Source: Vanessa cardui
Lineage: Eukaryota; Arthropoda; Insecta; Lepidoptera; Nymphalidae
Direction: 5' to 3'
Assembly: GCF_905220365.1 (NCBI RefSeq)
Contig: NC_061137.1
Span: forward strand, 13,544,001-13,608,000
DNA length: 64,000 nt
In this document: piece after piece, positions 11,430-22,167 of the stretch
Layout: each line of letters starts with the position of its first letter
Position numbering within the stretch: the first letter of the stretch is position 1
Notes under the pieces: generated by a model
Database searches by the model: none
What the model was told of the DNA's origin: nothing
The model's input: only the letters and a program-made list of their open reading frames with translations
Made by a program: the position numbers and the translations under genes

Positions 11430-11552
11430 TAAAATGTGTAGCTACTGAGTTTCGTGCCGGTTCTTCTAGGTAGAATTTACTTTCCAAACCGGTAGTAGCT
11501 TCACTGCTGCTCGTTAAAGCCTACCTGAATAAAGTATTTTTTTTGATTTTTC
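11430..11552 (+). mobile_element. LINE 3'-end fragment (CR1/Zenon-like tail), copy 1
   Basis: Carries GTAGAATTTACTTTCCAAAC, CGGTAGTAGCTTCACT and GCCTACCTGAATAAAGTATT, followed by a T-rich tail. The same 3' tail recurs at 17990, 21893 and, reversed, 19530 and 39014. The clade name is from memory. Confidence 0.6.
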
Positions 11553-12792
11553 ATCCTTTGTATAATCCCAAGAGGAACCAGCTAACTACACTTGACTTAT
11601 GAAGAGCAAAAGCATATGGGCAGCTAATTTGGGCTGATTATTCTTTATTAACTCTTATAACACACGAGATATGAGACATAGAAAAATTCAAATTAATTTA
11701 TGGCTTGCTGACTCGTCCAACAATCTATACAATTTTCCACTCCTCATTCCAACAGTCGGCTGCTCCTGTAAGACCTTTTGTCTTCCTACCTCTGGAACAA
11801 ATGTTCTCAGCTAATCACCTTTATACCGTATGTGTTTTTCCTGCAATAGTATTTGTTTTAATTATGATATTTTTACCGAACGTTCTATGGCCTCATTTAA
11901 ATTTGTTTTCAAAAATATCTTTAAAAAAATGTATTCTTGTTCTTTGCTGCTGTCACTTACTAGACGCTAATTTATATTTAATACTAGCTATACCCGACCG
12001 CTTCGCTGGGCATTAGTCGTAGAAAAATATTTTTTTAATTTTTAATTTTGTTATTAATTACTGATAGAATGTACAAATAATCAAGAAACATGCGAGCTCT
12101 AATCAAATACTTAAAAATTATTTCATTTAATATTCGTCAATGATGTTCTCGATAGGCTGCAGATTGGTCATAACACCCATAAACTTATTTATCAAGATCA
12201 TATCTTCTTTTTTTGAATCCGGAAACAGATATGATTTATGAGAATGTTTTTGTTGGTGTAATCTCGATGTAAAGTTGGTACGATGAAAATTTTAATTAAA
12301 TTTCTATAGTCTAGAAAAGTTTGTATCACACAAAAACGTCCTCTATTATCCGGTTCAATCAAATATCGATTATTACATTTACAACCTTGTCATCTGTATG
12401 TATCACGTAAATTAATGTACCCTTTGGCTTGAAGTTTTGATTGGTTGCATCGAATGTAATTTAATCGTTCGTTCACGACCATAGCGTACATGTCAACAAT
12501 GAATTGTTAAAACAGTTGACGATACTTCAGAATATGGTTGGATTAATTATCTCTAATAATACGATACGCATAAAAATCTAACTCTTCGATGTCATAGAGC
12601 CTGTCGTGAGATTATTTTGATACAGTCCGAGATGATATCCATCTTCTGCTCGTATAATCATAATTGGATAATCGTAATAATTGTCATACGATTGATATTT
12701 TTCAGCGACACCTTGATTGTTTTTGTGTCGCTTAGTGATAACAATACCTCGTTATGTAATTTCTGTACTAGCCCAGTCATATTAGGGCTTTC

Positions 12793-13540
12793 ACCTCGGA
12801 ATGAAAGATAATAAGCTGCAAATTGGTATGAACCTTTGTTTTGTCATTCTAAATGTTGTCTCAAAAGTCACAATCGTTATCGTGTCCGCGTCTCAAGATA
12901 TTCAAGGTCAAAGGTCACAAAAACCGGTTTTTCGCGAATATCTGGCTTCCTATTGGTTAAATGAGATTTGCATTTATTATAAAAGTTGTAGGCTATAAAA
13001 TTCCCTACAACTTTTGTTTAAACTTTTTTTTCATATGACCAACCGTTTTGAAGGTAGAGCGCGAAGAGTGCACATCGTACAGTCATATACGGCCTAATGC
13101 AAGGTCAAGCGTGAGTTATGGTTATCAGTACGTTATAAAGTCAATTATTTACTTGGAAATTATAATTACTAAACAATGCCCATTATTTATGTACTAACTA
13201 TTAATTATTTATATTTAATTAAAGTAAGTAACTTGATTATTTATATATAATTATTCATATTTAACTATTTAAGTATAAAATATTATTAATTCTGGATTAT
13301 ATATTTTAGTTTTATGTTAAGTTAAAATGATAGTAAGAGTATATATTTTACACATATTTTTATTTATTATTAAATACGGCATAATATACATTTATCAAAA
13401 TGTGAGTTCAAATATCAAAAGTATCTTTGTTGATTTTAATTGTAATGAAATTGGAAATGGAAGCTAATTATCTTCTTCTTCTTCGTCGTCTTCTTCTTCT
13501 TGTCGCTCAAAAATGTTCGATTCATTGTCATCATCGGCTG
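12793..13540. repeat. Left arm of the giant inverted repeat
   Basis: Pairs with 13746-14493 with no mismatch or gap found by eye. The 65-codon frame at 12801-12998 appears twice in mirror image for this reason and is not a gene. Confidence 0.9.
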
Positions 13541-13745
13541 CTTCATCGGGATTACTTGGATACAGTGAAGCGTTGAGGCAAGCTTGCACTGGCCGCAAGC
13601 TAAAGAACATTGTAGCCCTGATTTTCTGCATCCACAGCAGGAACCACAACCATTTTTGCAATTGCAAAATATTACGTTTAGTAGTTCGGCTGGTGCTGGA
13701 GGTAATAACGTTCGTATGGGCTCCAGGATTTCATTTTCAAGCATC
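13464..13745 (-). pseudogene. Remnant of a transposon ORF: cysteine-rich CXC-like module and acidic tail
   Basis: The minus strand of the central spacer encodes PIRTLLPPAPAELLNVIF, then a dense cysteine cluster (CNCKNGCGSCCGCRKSGLQC, then SLACGQC), a putative metal-binding module related in pattern to CXC/tesmin domains. A shift of frame leads into CLNASLYPSNPDEA, then a Glu/Asp-rich tail ending in a stop at 13464. I recall similar PPAP plus Cys-cluster C-termini in repeat-encoded arthropod proteins, but cannot name the element. The 5' part of the ORF is absent; the right arm repeats the acidic tail in inverted form. Confidence 0.6.
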
Positions 13746-14493
13746 CAGCCGATGATGACAATGAATCGAACATTTTTGAGCGACAAGAAGAAGAAGACGA
13801 CGAAGAAGAAGAAGATAATTAGCTTCCATTTCCAATTTCATTACAATTAAAATCAACAAAGATACTTTTGATATTTGAACTCACATTTTGATAAATGTAT
13901 ATTATGCCGTATTTAATAATAAATAAAAATATGTGTAAAATATATACTCTTACTATCATTTTAACTTAACATAAAACTAAAATATATAATCCAGAATTAA
14001 TAATATTTTATACTTAAATAGTTAAATATGAATAATTATATATAAATAATCAAGTTACTTACTTTAATTAAATATAAATAATTAATAGTTAGTACATAAA
14101 TAATGGGCATTGTTTAGTAATTATAATTTCCAAGTAAATAATTGACTTTATAACGTACTGATAACCATAACTCACGCTTGACCTTGCATTAGGCCGTATA
14201 TGACTGTACGATGTGCACTCTTCGCGCTCTACCTTCAAAACGGTTGGTCATATGAAAAAAAAGTTTAAACAAAAGTTGTAGGGAATTTTATAGCCTACAA
14301 CTTTTATAATAAATGCAAATCTCATTTAACCAATAGGAAGCCAGATATTCGCGAAAAACCGGTTTTTGTGACCTTTGACCTTGAATATCTTGAGACGCGG
14401 ACACGATAACGATTGTGACTTTTGAGACAACATTTAGAATGACAAAACAAAGGTTCATACCAATTTGCAGCTTATTATCTTTCATTCCGAGGT
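13746..14493. repeat. Right arm of the giant inverted repeat
   Basis: Reverse complement of 12793-13540; same length (748 bp). Confidence 0.9.
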
Positions 14494-16764
14494 TGACCCC
14501 TTTTTTTACCTAATATGACTGGGCTAACCGACAATTACAGCTGTGACTTCAGGAGCTATGGAAGCTTTAATACGCCTTTTATGCTCTGCGTTCTAACTGC
14601 ATTGATAATTACTTTGAATCATTTGTTTTTTCACTTTCTAGAGCAGTTTTAGGCATAATCCTAAATTTAGCGATTATTTCTCGATTAGTTGTGGTACTGT
14701 ACATGCATCGAAGATCATTTTTTTTCTACGTTGTCCGTGAAATAAATGTAGAGAGATTGGGGATTTTATTTAGATACTGGAAGAAGTGAACCAATCATAT
14801 GATACACTTTAAGCGTAGACGCGAAATTATTGTATTGTACAATATTTATTGCTCCAAAAGATGTCATTTAAAAGCATGAATTGTAATTTCTAATATACTG
14901 AAGGAAATATTTAGACTCCTTAATAGTTAAATAGTTCTTAATAGTTCCCGTCACGTAGGTAAGAAGAGGTTCTGGTGATTCAACCAGTTGTGGTAAATAC
15001 ATTTTACCAGTGGAGTAGCATATACCATCAGTTTATTTAGCGTGACAATATGGGCATACTATATTCATTGAACCAATGATCACATCGGGATTCATCTTGT
15101 TATCATAACCTATATAGTAATTGAAGGCTGATTTATTGAGATTGGTTCTAGTTCTTGACTTAGTCTATTTTAATCGTTCATCATCCAGTCGTTGGGCTTG
15201 TCAGGTTTATCAGTATCTCTCGATAAAGATGCTTGTTCGAAGATCTGGAACTTGATCATTTCGTTGACTAACTGTTTTGGCAGCTCTTAAAGTAGAAATT
15301 CGAATTCTATTTGTTTCTAAACGTATATCTTGTTGGCGTGTTGTTTCCGTAGCTCTTTTGGATGACGCTACGCATATATTGTTGATATTCCGATCTTCTA
15401 TTTCTTCAATGGCATGGTGGTTTCAATTTATATAAATAAGTTGTTTTTTTTTGGTTATGTGTCTTACGTTTACATTTTATACTAAAGATTCATTGTTATT
15501 GGAGTTATGAGTATACTTACCAATTATGATTATTGTTTACTTTCTTATAATCAGAACAGCTAATCACTTCTTCCCATATATGTAATTTATAATAATTATC
15601 TCATTTTAAAATGACAATTATTATTGTTGTGATTATTTTATGTTATTTATGGCGGAAATTATGTTAGTTGTTATGCTTTTTGAATAGATTTTCATTTTTT
15701 ATTTCATATTTTATAATTATCGGTTGATCGGAATATAAGTGCATCGTGATACACGTAAGGGCCATCTGTTGGTTATTTTTAATGATACGGATGAAATAAT
15801 TACTTTCTCCATAACACAATAGATAAACATACCAATTTTCATAATGATCGATCAAATAGTTTCTGAGTTTATCGATGACACACATACAAAAACATCCTTT
15901 TGGCTATCTATATATACTTTTGCTATAGATCGCCTATGATTTGCGCAAGTACATGTTTTTCCTGTATGCCAATTTTTATAAAGATACAGACACACAAAAA
16001 TTTCAAAAATGCTAAAAATTAAGTCAGTCAAAGAACACAGTTATGACGAATTACGACAAAAATAAGTGTACAGAAAGACTCTAGAGATTTATATAATAGT
16101 ACTTATAGATTTAGTACTGACGTACGATAGCTTTATTATTAGCGTATTTTATGTATAACTTTGGTGTTTCTGTACCGATTTCTATGATTTTTTTTATGGA
16201 ATAGTTAATACTGTTAACTTTTGTAATTTGGGATGATTGAGAGTGCTATAATCGTAGAAATAGACAAATATAATCAGAAAGCTTCGAACTACTACGCTAT
16301 TGGGAGTGACACGTGTTATTGTGAGTGAACCATAAAAGATAGACATAGGCTGTCATGGGATATTTTTTGTATAATTTTAAGGAGAACATTTTCGTAGTAC
16401 ATGATTTCTATGTAGCTTTAACCATTAAGGCTAAACACGCGACGGAAGCTCAAAATATGGGGTAACTTCTCCCGTTTTTCAGACATTTCCCTTCACTGCT
16501 CTGCTCCTATGGACTTTAACCTGATGAAAAGTATACTATAACCAGCTCAGGAGTATGAAAAATAATTGCACCAAGTTTCGTTAAAATCCGTCGAGTAGTT
16601 TTTGTTTTTATAACGGTTATATGGACAGACAGACAGACAGACAAAAATTTTACTGATTGCATTTTCGCCATCAGTATCGACCCCTGATCACCCCATGATA
16701 GTTATTTTGTAAAAATATTTCATGTACAGAATTGACATCTCTACAGATTTATTATAAGTATAGA

Positions 16765-17855
16765 TTAAATGCATGTCATATCTGCATCAGGAGAAATGTA
16801 ATCAAATGTATTTTTTTATAGTGATTCTGTTTAAAAAACCTTTGTAAAATAGATAAATAAATAAAGCACGACTACCAGTGTACACTTCCAAATTCCCGAC
16901 ATGGGGCTGTTGTTGTAACTTTTCGTCAGAGCAACCTGGGCCCTGAATTCGGGCTTCGGAATCTACGGCCTTATATCGAGAAACTAGACAATGAGACCGT
17001 CAACTGTATCGCATAATAGAAGCACAGTCTAAAAAACCCATATTATTTCTTATGTTGTAAAAGAAGTATGGCTTAAGTAAACTTTTTATCGGAGAGATTA
17101 CTTGTAAACAGTCAAACACACAGCCTATCACAATACAAACACACAACTGTCCTGTGAGAAAGCGAGCTTCGATTAAGAACGTTTGCCCGTTCGCCGTCTC
17201 AGCTGATTGAGATTTAATTGTGCGTGCAAAGCACGTTTTAGTACGGCATACGAGACAAACGTATTTATTTATACAAGCAAATTAACTTCATAAATCCCAC
17301 AAATGAAATTTTTAATAAATTTAATAACAAAATGATATTAGCACTTAAGACGGTTGCATTTACTCGAACGTGTAGTATTTAAGGAAGGTTTTTCAACAGC
17401 AATTGACATGAGTCTGTATGTGTGTATATAGCGGCTCGCGCATGCGCACCAGTCTCGAACCACGTGTCGTATCCACTGGGCGACGACGGGTCATTAATAT
17501 GCAACGTTTGCCGCTGAGTTGGAGATACCCCGTTTCAAGACTACCCTTCACTCTGTCCCGACATTAGCGGAATTAAACCTCAGATTCATCTATACATGTA
17601 ATAAAATTGGAGTGCCCGTTTGTAATATTCAAATAACTGCTTTTCAGAAAATGCATATGTATACATACACGGTATATATACCGTAATAACATTTTAAAAA
17701 AACATCTGTCTATCTGTTTGTTTCGACTGATCTCTAGAACGGCTGGACTGATTTTTACGAAATTTTGGGATAGTTGATATATTAAGGAGTAACTTTGGCT
17801 ACAAGAATAACTATTTATAATAACGTGCTCGAAGTCATGGGCACAGCTAGCAGCC
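16765..17855. other. Intergenic with one NRF-1-like palindrome
   Basis: No gene recognised. 17150-17560 is somewhat GC/CpG-richer and contains CGCGCATGCGCA at 17437-17448 and CACGTG at 17461-17466. It could be a promoter region; no exon could be supported. Confidence 0.4.
17437..17448. promoter_or_regulatory. NRF-1/Ewg-like palindromic site
   Basis: CGCGCATGCGCA fits the YGCGCAYGCGCR consensus of NRF-1 (Ewg in flies). The same 12-mer recurs at 19180-19191. Function is inferred from the motif only. Confidence 0.4.
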
Positions 17856-17857
17856 AG

Positions 17858-17909
17858 CTAAGCATACATAGGGACAGACAGCGGTAAGCGACTTTGTTTC
17901 ATAGTATGT
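17858..17909 (-). mobile_element. Helitron-like end fragment (family C)
   Basis: Only the GCATACATAGGGACAGACAG ... GCGGTAAGCGACTTTG end remains. Confidence 0.6.
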
Positions 17910-17989
17910 ACCTGTTGACTTCTTAGCTTGATATACATATTAATTTCAATAATTGTATTTAAGTCACATGACTTTGTGTTTTTTAAATG

Positions 17990-18122
17990 TTAAAAAGAGT
18001 AACCACTGTTTTTTTTATCGGTTCTTCTCGGTAGAATCTACTTTTCGAACCGGTGGTAGCTTGTAAAATGACGATTCAAAAGTGCTTGTAAAAGCCTACT
18101 TGTATAAAGTTTATTTTGAGTT
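17990..18122 (+). mobile_element. LINE 3'-end fragment (CR1/Zenon-like tail), copy 2
   Basis: GGTTCTTCTCGGTAGAATCT, CGAACCGGTGGTAGCTT, GACGATTCAAAAGTGCTTGT and a TAAAGTTTATTTTGAGTTTG tail, the best-preserved copy of this tail in the window. Confidence 0.7.
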
Positions 18123-18724
18123 TGTAATGACGCGAAAGGAGTTTGTGAGTTTATTTATTCGTTACGATTACGTAACGTCGTATCAACCTCCTCAACCGAC
18201 CATCGTTAAAAATTGTATACACATTCTCTGGGGTATAGAAAATGACATAAAGTACCCAATGACCCCTAACATATGAAAAACTCGCGGAGGGAAACTATAG
18301 TTGACATGAAAAAGGCAATATCCATTATTTTATATATAAAAAGGTAAAACCTGCATTTTATCAATACCGATTGGAGCATTTATAAATTACAATATTTAAA
18401 TGCAAAGATAAGATATTTTTATCTTTATAAATGCAATTGAATGCATTAGTGTCATAGCTGGTCTAAAGATGTTATGCTTATTAGATTTCGAACCCGTCGC
18501 GTTTGTTATGCTTGGTCTGTTTCTTGGGCAATAATAATCATCAGATCAGTTAATATAATTTCATAGTAAATTAATAACGTAGTGGAAAAGTTGTAGTTAC
18601 CTATTAAAAATAACTTTTAAAGGCTTTATTGTATTGGTTTCTTATAGTTCTAGAGTGACGTAAAAATGTAGGATAAGGAAATTGTAGAAATGAAAAAAGA
18701 AATACAGAAGGCCATTAAAATCCC

Positions 18725-18890
18725 AAGTCATCTATCTAATAGCTACCACCCGTCATATGTTCTACCATCAAACAACAAAAGCTTTGTAGTGGTCAGGTTT
18801 GAAGGGTGTGACCAATGCAACTACAGTCACACGGAACATCATCTTAGTCCCATGTAGATCTTTGTACAGTCACTTACCATCAGGGGACTA
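18725..18890 (+). mobile_element. SINE-C, degenerate copy
   Basis: Eroded but ordered landmarks: CTACCACCCGTCATATGTTC, GGTTTGAAGGGTGTGACCA, CTTACCATCAGGGG. Confidence 0.55.
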
Positions 18891-18899
18891 TTTACATTA

Positions 18900-19530
18900 A
18901 AAACCAACCTATTACATGGATAAAATTAATAATATACTTGTTTTATCGGTTCGAATACCAGATGGAAATGAAATACTTACATGAAAGGTAAACAAACAAA
19001 ATAATACTTAAATGTTTTATTAAAACTAATTATGATTTAAGAACTCAATTTAACTAAACAGATCCAAGGTGCGATCACTTTGATAAACTATGTCAAAAAT
19101 ATTTATTAACGTATAGTATAACAATGTATTTGTTTTGTTTTTAAATTTATCAGTACCGTTAGTTACTGATGACCGTTATCGCGCATGCGCAGTGACGAAA
19201 GCGACGTCGCCTTGTACACACATTAAAAAAAGTATTTCTTGTTAAGGGACAATTATTTAAACTATTACAATATAAATGGTATGGGTTTTGTTTGAAATTT
19301 ATTTAAATGAGGGTATTTTTAAATCCGTTGTATAATAATAACAGTGATTATATAGGTTATTTTATTTTTTCGGTGCGCAGCGTGTTGTGGTGAGTTTATT
19401 TATCATAATAATAATTATTCAAATAAATATATTTACTTAATAATACTTAAAATGTAATAGAATTTTACAAATACTTTTGAATTGTCATTTTACACAACTG
19501 TATTAAACGCGAAACTATGGAACCACGGGT
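18900..19530. other. Intergenic with the second NRF-1-like site
   Basis: Contains CGCGCATGCGCA at 19180-19191 and, about 200 bp on, GCGCAGCGTGTTGTG followed by a good donor GTGAGT (about 19391). This is a possible promoter and untranslated first exon, perhaps for the lectin gene downstream. It is inference only. Confidence 0.35.
19180..19191. promoter_or_regulatory. NRF-1/Ewg-like palindromic site, second copy
   Basis: Same 12-mer as at 17437. It lies in a CpG-bearing stretch (CAGTGACGAAAGCGACGTCG) of otherwise AT-rich DNA. Confidence 0.4.
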
Positions 19531-19590
19531 TAGGAATGTAGATTCTACCGAGAAGAACCGGTACGTAATTCTTACCGGTTCTTCCAATAA
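19530..19590 (-). mobile_element. LINE 3'-tail fragment, reversed
   Basis: AATGTAGATTCTACCGAGAA and GAACCGG match the tail at 17990 in reverse. Confidence 0.5.
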
Positions 19591-19947
19591 CCTTATTTCT
19601 CTTGACTTATATGAAAAATAGTAACAATTATTTCTCGTGCAACAAGTTACAATAATGTCCGTGTTTAACGGTGCCAACAAATAAGAATGCCAGCAGCATT
19701 TAAACATTGAATTTAAATTTCAAAACCGAGTCACCAGTTGCCCCCACGCCTGCCAAAAGGCGAAGCCTTTCAAAACACTACGACGAGCGAAATGTTGCAT
19801 TGACTGACAGTTATATTGACAATCCTTTACAGTGTACTAGTATAAGTATTTTTTTAATAAATTTCCTCAATCTATAAGTAAACGTTTACTATATACAGAA
19901 TTAATAAAACCTTTTGTAATTGTCATGCTATGACATGTAAATTGTAT

Positions 19948-20046
19948 AGCCTGTGAATTTCCCACTACTGAGCTTCTTCTCCCTTTGAGGAGAAGATTAA
20001 AAGCATATCCCACCACGCTACTCTAATGCGGGTTGTTGAATATTCT
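19948..20046 (-). mobile_element. SINE-A, truncated copy
   Basis: GCCTGTGAATTTCCCACTAC, GAGGAGAAG and CCACCACGCTACTCTAATGC; the tRNA-like head is missing. Confidence 0.7.
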
Positions 20047-20462
20047 GTCAAATGAAAATAAATGAATTTATTGGCTGGTAAAATCATAAACTACTTAGGT
20101 ATAATAATTAATTTACTGATAAACATCGTTGCTGTTGCTTATCCGCGTATATTCAAATTTGGAACATTTGGTAAATGGTGGAGATAAAATATTTTGCTTT
20201 CAATTACATTATATAATTCAAAACGATACATAAAAATATATGTATAGAAAGTACGCATAAACAATGTATTAGCGAACCGAAGGCAGCTCCTGTTGTCTGT
20301 ATTAACATACAATACATTATCGATGCCAGTTATGTCCTGATGTCACAATCGTGATAACCATTCCGCGTCTTATAGCATTATGACTGACGACTATATTCTA
20401 AACGTTTGAATCGATTTTATTTCCTGCACAATGTATCTGATACAATTGCTCGGTCAAACCTA
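20047..20462. other. Intergenic, nothing seen
   Basis: AT-rich, no frame, repeat or motif recognised. Confidence 0.4.
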
Positions 20463-20735
20463 CTTTTTTTTGGTATAGGTTGGCGGACGACGGCCACCTG
20501 ATGGTAAGTAGTCACCATCGCCCATAGACAATGACGCTGTGAGAAATATTAACTATTCCTTACATCGTCAATGTGCTACCAACCTTGGGAACTAAGATGT
20601 TATGTCCCTTGTGCCTGTAGTTACACTGGCTCACTCACCTTTCAGACCAATACTGAGTACTGTTATTTGGCGGTAGAATAACTGACGAGTGGGTGGGACC
20701 TACCCACACGGGCTTGCACAAAGCCCTACCTCCAT
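20463..20735 (-). mobile_element. SINE-C copy
   Basis: T-run, GGTATAGGTTGGCGGACGAC, ATCGCCCATAGACAATGACG, CAATACTGAGTACTGTTATT and GGCTTGCACAAAGCCCTACC, in the family order on the minus strand. Confidence 0.85.
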
Positions 20736-20739
20736 GTAA

Positions 20740-21892
20740 ATTAGTACTTCTAGTCGGCATCAGACCCCTTCGTGTTTGCCAAGAGGTATGCTTCCAGGGC
20801 ATGGTAGGTGGTATGCAGGTCCATATGGGGCGTAAGTCGTGGCACATGTTCCTGGGATATTCTCCAAAATAACTATGACCATCTGCGTCAGTTGCCTTAT
20901 CAACTTATATCAAGATAAGAGCATACAACAGTAATAGTCAAAATATAAAACGTAAAGCGACCACTCGTTTAAATTTAGATTGTACCGAGAAATAACATTA
21001 AAGAAGTTACTCATATTTTACATGAACTATCCATTCAAATATGCAAGTATAATTTATATACAATTAATATTAAATTAGTTATATGCCCTTTATAAAAAAC
21101 AACGAATTTCTTGTGTCTATTATAAATTACACTTAAACAATATAACTTTAATAATTTGATAAGGTAACATTTTGAAATATATGTTTATTATTTATGCTAT
21201 ATTACTTATGAGTATATTATTGTTATTAAAAATAGGTTGATTTTGAATAACTGGTTAAGATTTATCTATATATATTATAATAAATGAAAATATGACAGAA
21301 AATTACTCCAACCCTCTATTTAGTAACAAAATAAATCTCTACTTAACTGACTAATTAATTACAAGCGTTATTAATTATTTGATTTGGTTGCGGTCGCTGG
21401 GCGAATCGGGCAGCGGCCTGTAATCCCTAAATCTGCCGAGCTTCACTACATTGCAGCATCACTGACCGATCTTCAATCATTATTAAATTAAATTAGGTTT
21501 AATTGCGCGCTATTGACAGGATATTACATCATTAATATTTTACTAGCGAAGGCGAACGCAGATGTTGTTTTGTTACATCTTTTTATTTTATTAATTAATT
21601 TGTAATGTATAATTCGTGCGTTAATTTAAATTTAACAATCAATGCTATACATAAAAAATTAAAAAGGCCATATTTTTAAATCAAATTTAATAAAGGTAGT
21701 AAACTAATAATCAAAAGAAAGGCCAAAAGAAAGGTCAAAAGAAAGGCTTTCCTCTAAGAAGCAAAGTCCGCAACAAATCGGAGTGTATTCCCTATTAAAC
21801 ACTATTAATATACTTGTTGATTTCCTATCCAGATTTATTATATACACGTATAACTGTATTTACCTAACATACAAAATAATTACTACTAATTT
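20740..21892. other. Intergenic, no gene seen
   Basis: 20740-20880 is moderately GC-rich without a clear frame. 21715-21755 holds three imperfect copies of a short AAAGAAAGG unit. Otherwise AT-rich. Confidence 0.4.
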
Positions 21893-22020
21893 CCGGCCGT
21901 TTCTTTTCGGTAGAATCTACATTCCGAACTGGTAGTAGCTTCACTTAATATAGTTCTTTAAAATGATTATTCAAATGTACTTGTAAAACTTACTTAAATA
22001 ATATATTTTCATTTGTACAT
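21893..22020 (+). mobile_element. LINE 3'-end fragment (CR1/Zenon-like tail), copy 3
   Basis: CGGTAGAATCTACATTCCGA, CTGGTAGTAGCTTCACTTAA and ATGATTATTCAAATGTACTT in the order of the 17990 copy. Confidence 0.6.
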
Positions 22021-22128
22021 TAATAATTATATTAAGTTTACATATTTTTTTAAATTAAATTATAATTATTATATTGTTATAATCTACCTAAAATGTACTT
22101 CAATTTATGTAATTGTTGTTATTTACAG

Positions 22129-22167
22129 GTAAACACACAATATTATCGTCGGAAGACCAATCATGAG
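22129..22167 (+). CDS. Lectin exon 1 (5' UTR and first five coding bases), proposed
   Basis: Acceptor TTGTTATTTACAG precedes 22129, so a further untranslated exon probably lies upstream. ATGAG (22163-22167) is followed by GCAAGT, the consensus GC-AG donor. Joining to exon 2 gives an in-frame start and an intact signal peptide. The alternative GT donor three bases on (CAA|GTAATT) would hit a stop in exon 2. Confidence 0.5.

Larger units (their letters stand above)
12769..14526. mobile_element. Fold-back (giant palindrome) DNA element with 748-bp arms
   Basis: Outer 17-bp inverted ends TAGCCCAGTCATATTAG (12769-12785 and 14510-14526). Then come unlike spacers of 7 and 16 bp, then arms 12793-13540 and 13746-14493 that read as identical along their whole length, and a 205-bp centre. 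It is flanked by AC on both sides (12767-12768, 14527-14528). The paralogous Helitron at 54921-54922 has one AC there and no insert, which gives the exact empty site. The arms appear to be the 3' end of a larger element: on the minus strand the left arm starts with an acidic C-terminal tail and a stop codon, then non-coding DNA to the terminus. Confidence 0.9.
11984..16764 (-). mobile_element. Helitron, both ends present, with a nested fold-back element
   Basis: On the minus strand it starts TCTATACTTATAATAAATC (16764) and ends with a GC-rich hairpin region (CCCAGCGAAGCGG) then GGTATAGCTAG (11984). It is flanked by A before TC and T after CTAG, the usual A|T insertion. Its paralog is at 54075-56748. 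The nested palindrome (12769-14526) accounts for 1758 bp; the Helitron itself is about 3.0 kb. Decayed Rep/helicase coding is seen as in the paralog, but no long frame survives. Helitrons move by rolling-circle transposition; this copy could only move in trans. Confidence 0.85.

Noticed and set aside
12801..12998. 65-codon frame repeated identically at 14288-14485 on the other strand
   Set aside because: It is the same arm of the giant inverted repeat read twice; non-coding DNA by composition, no domain.
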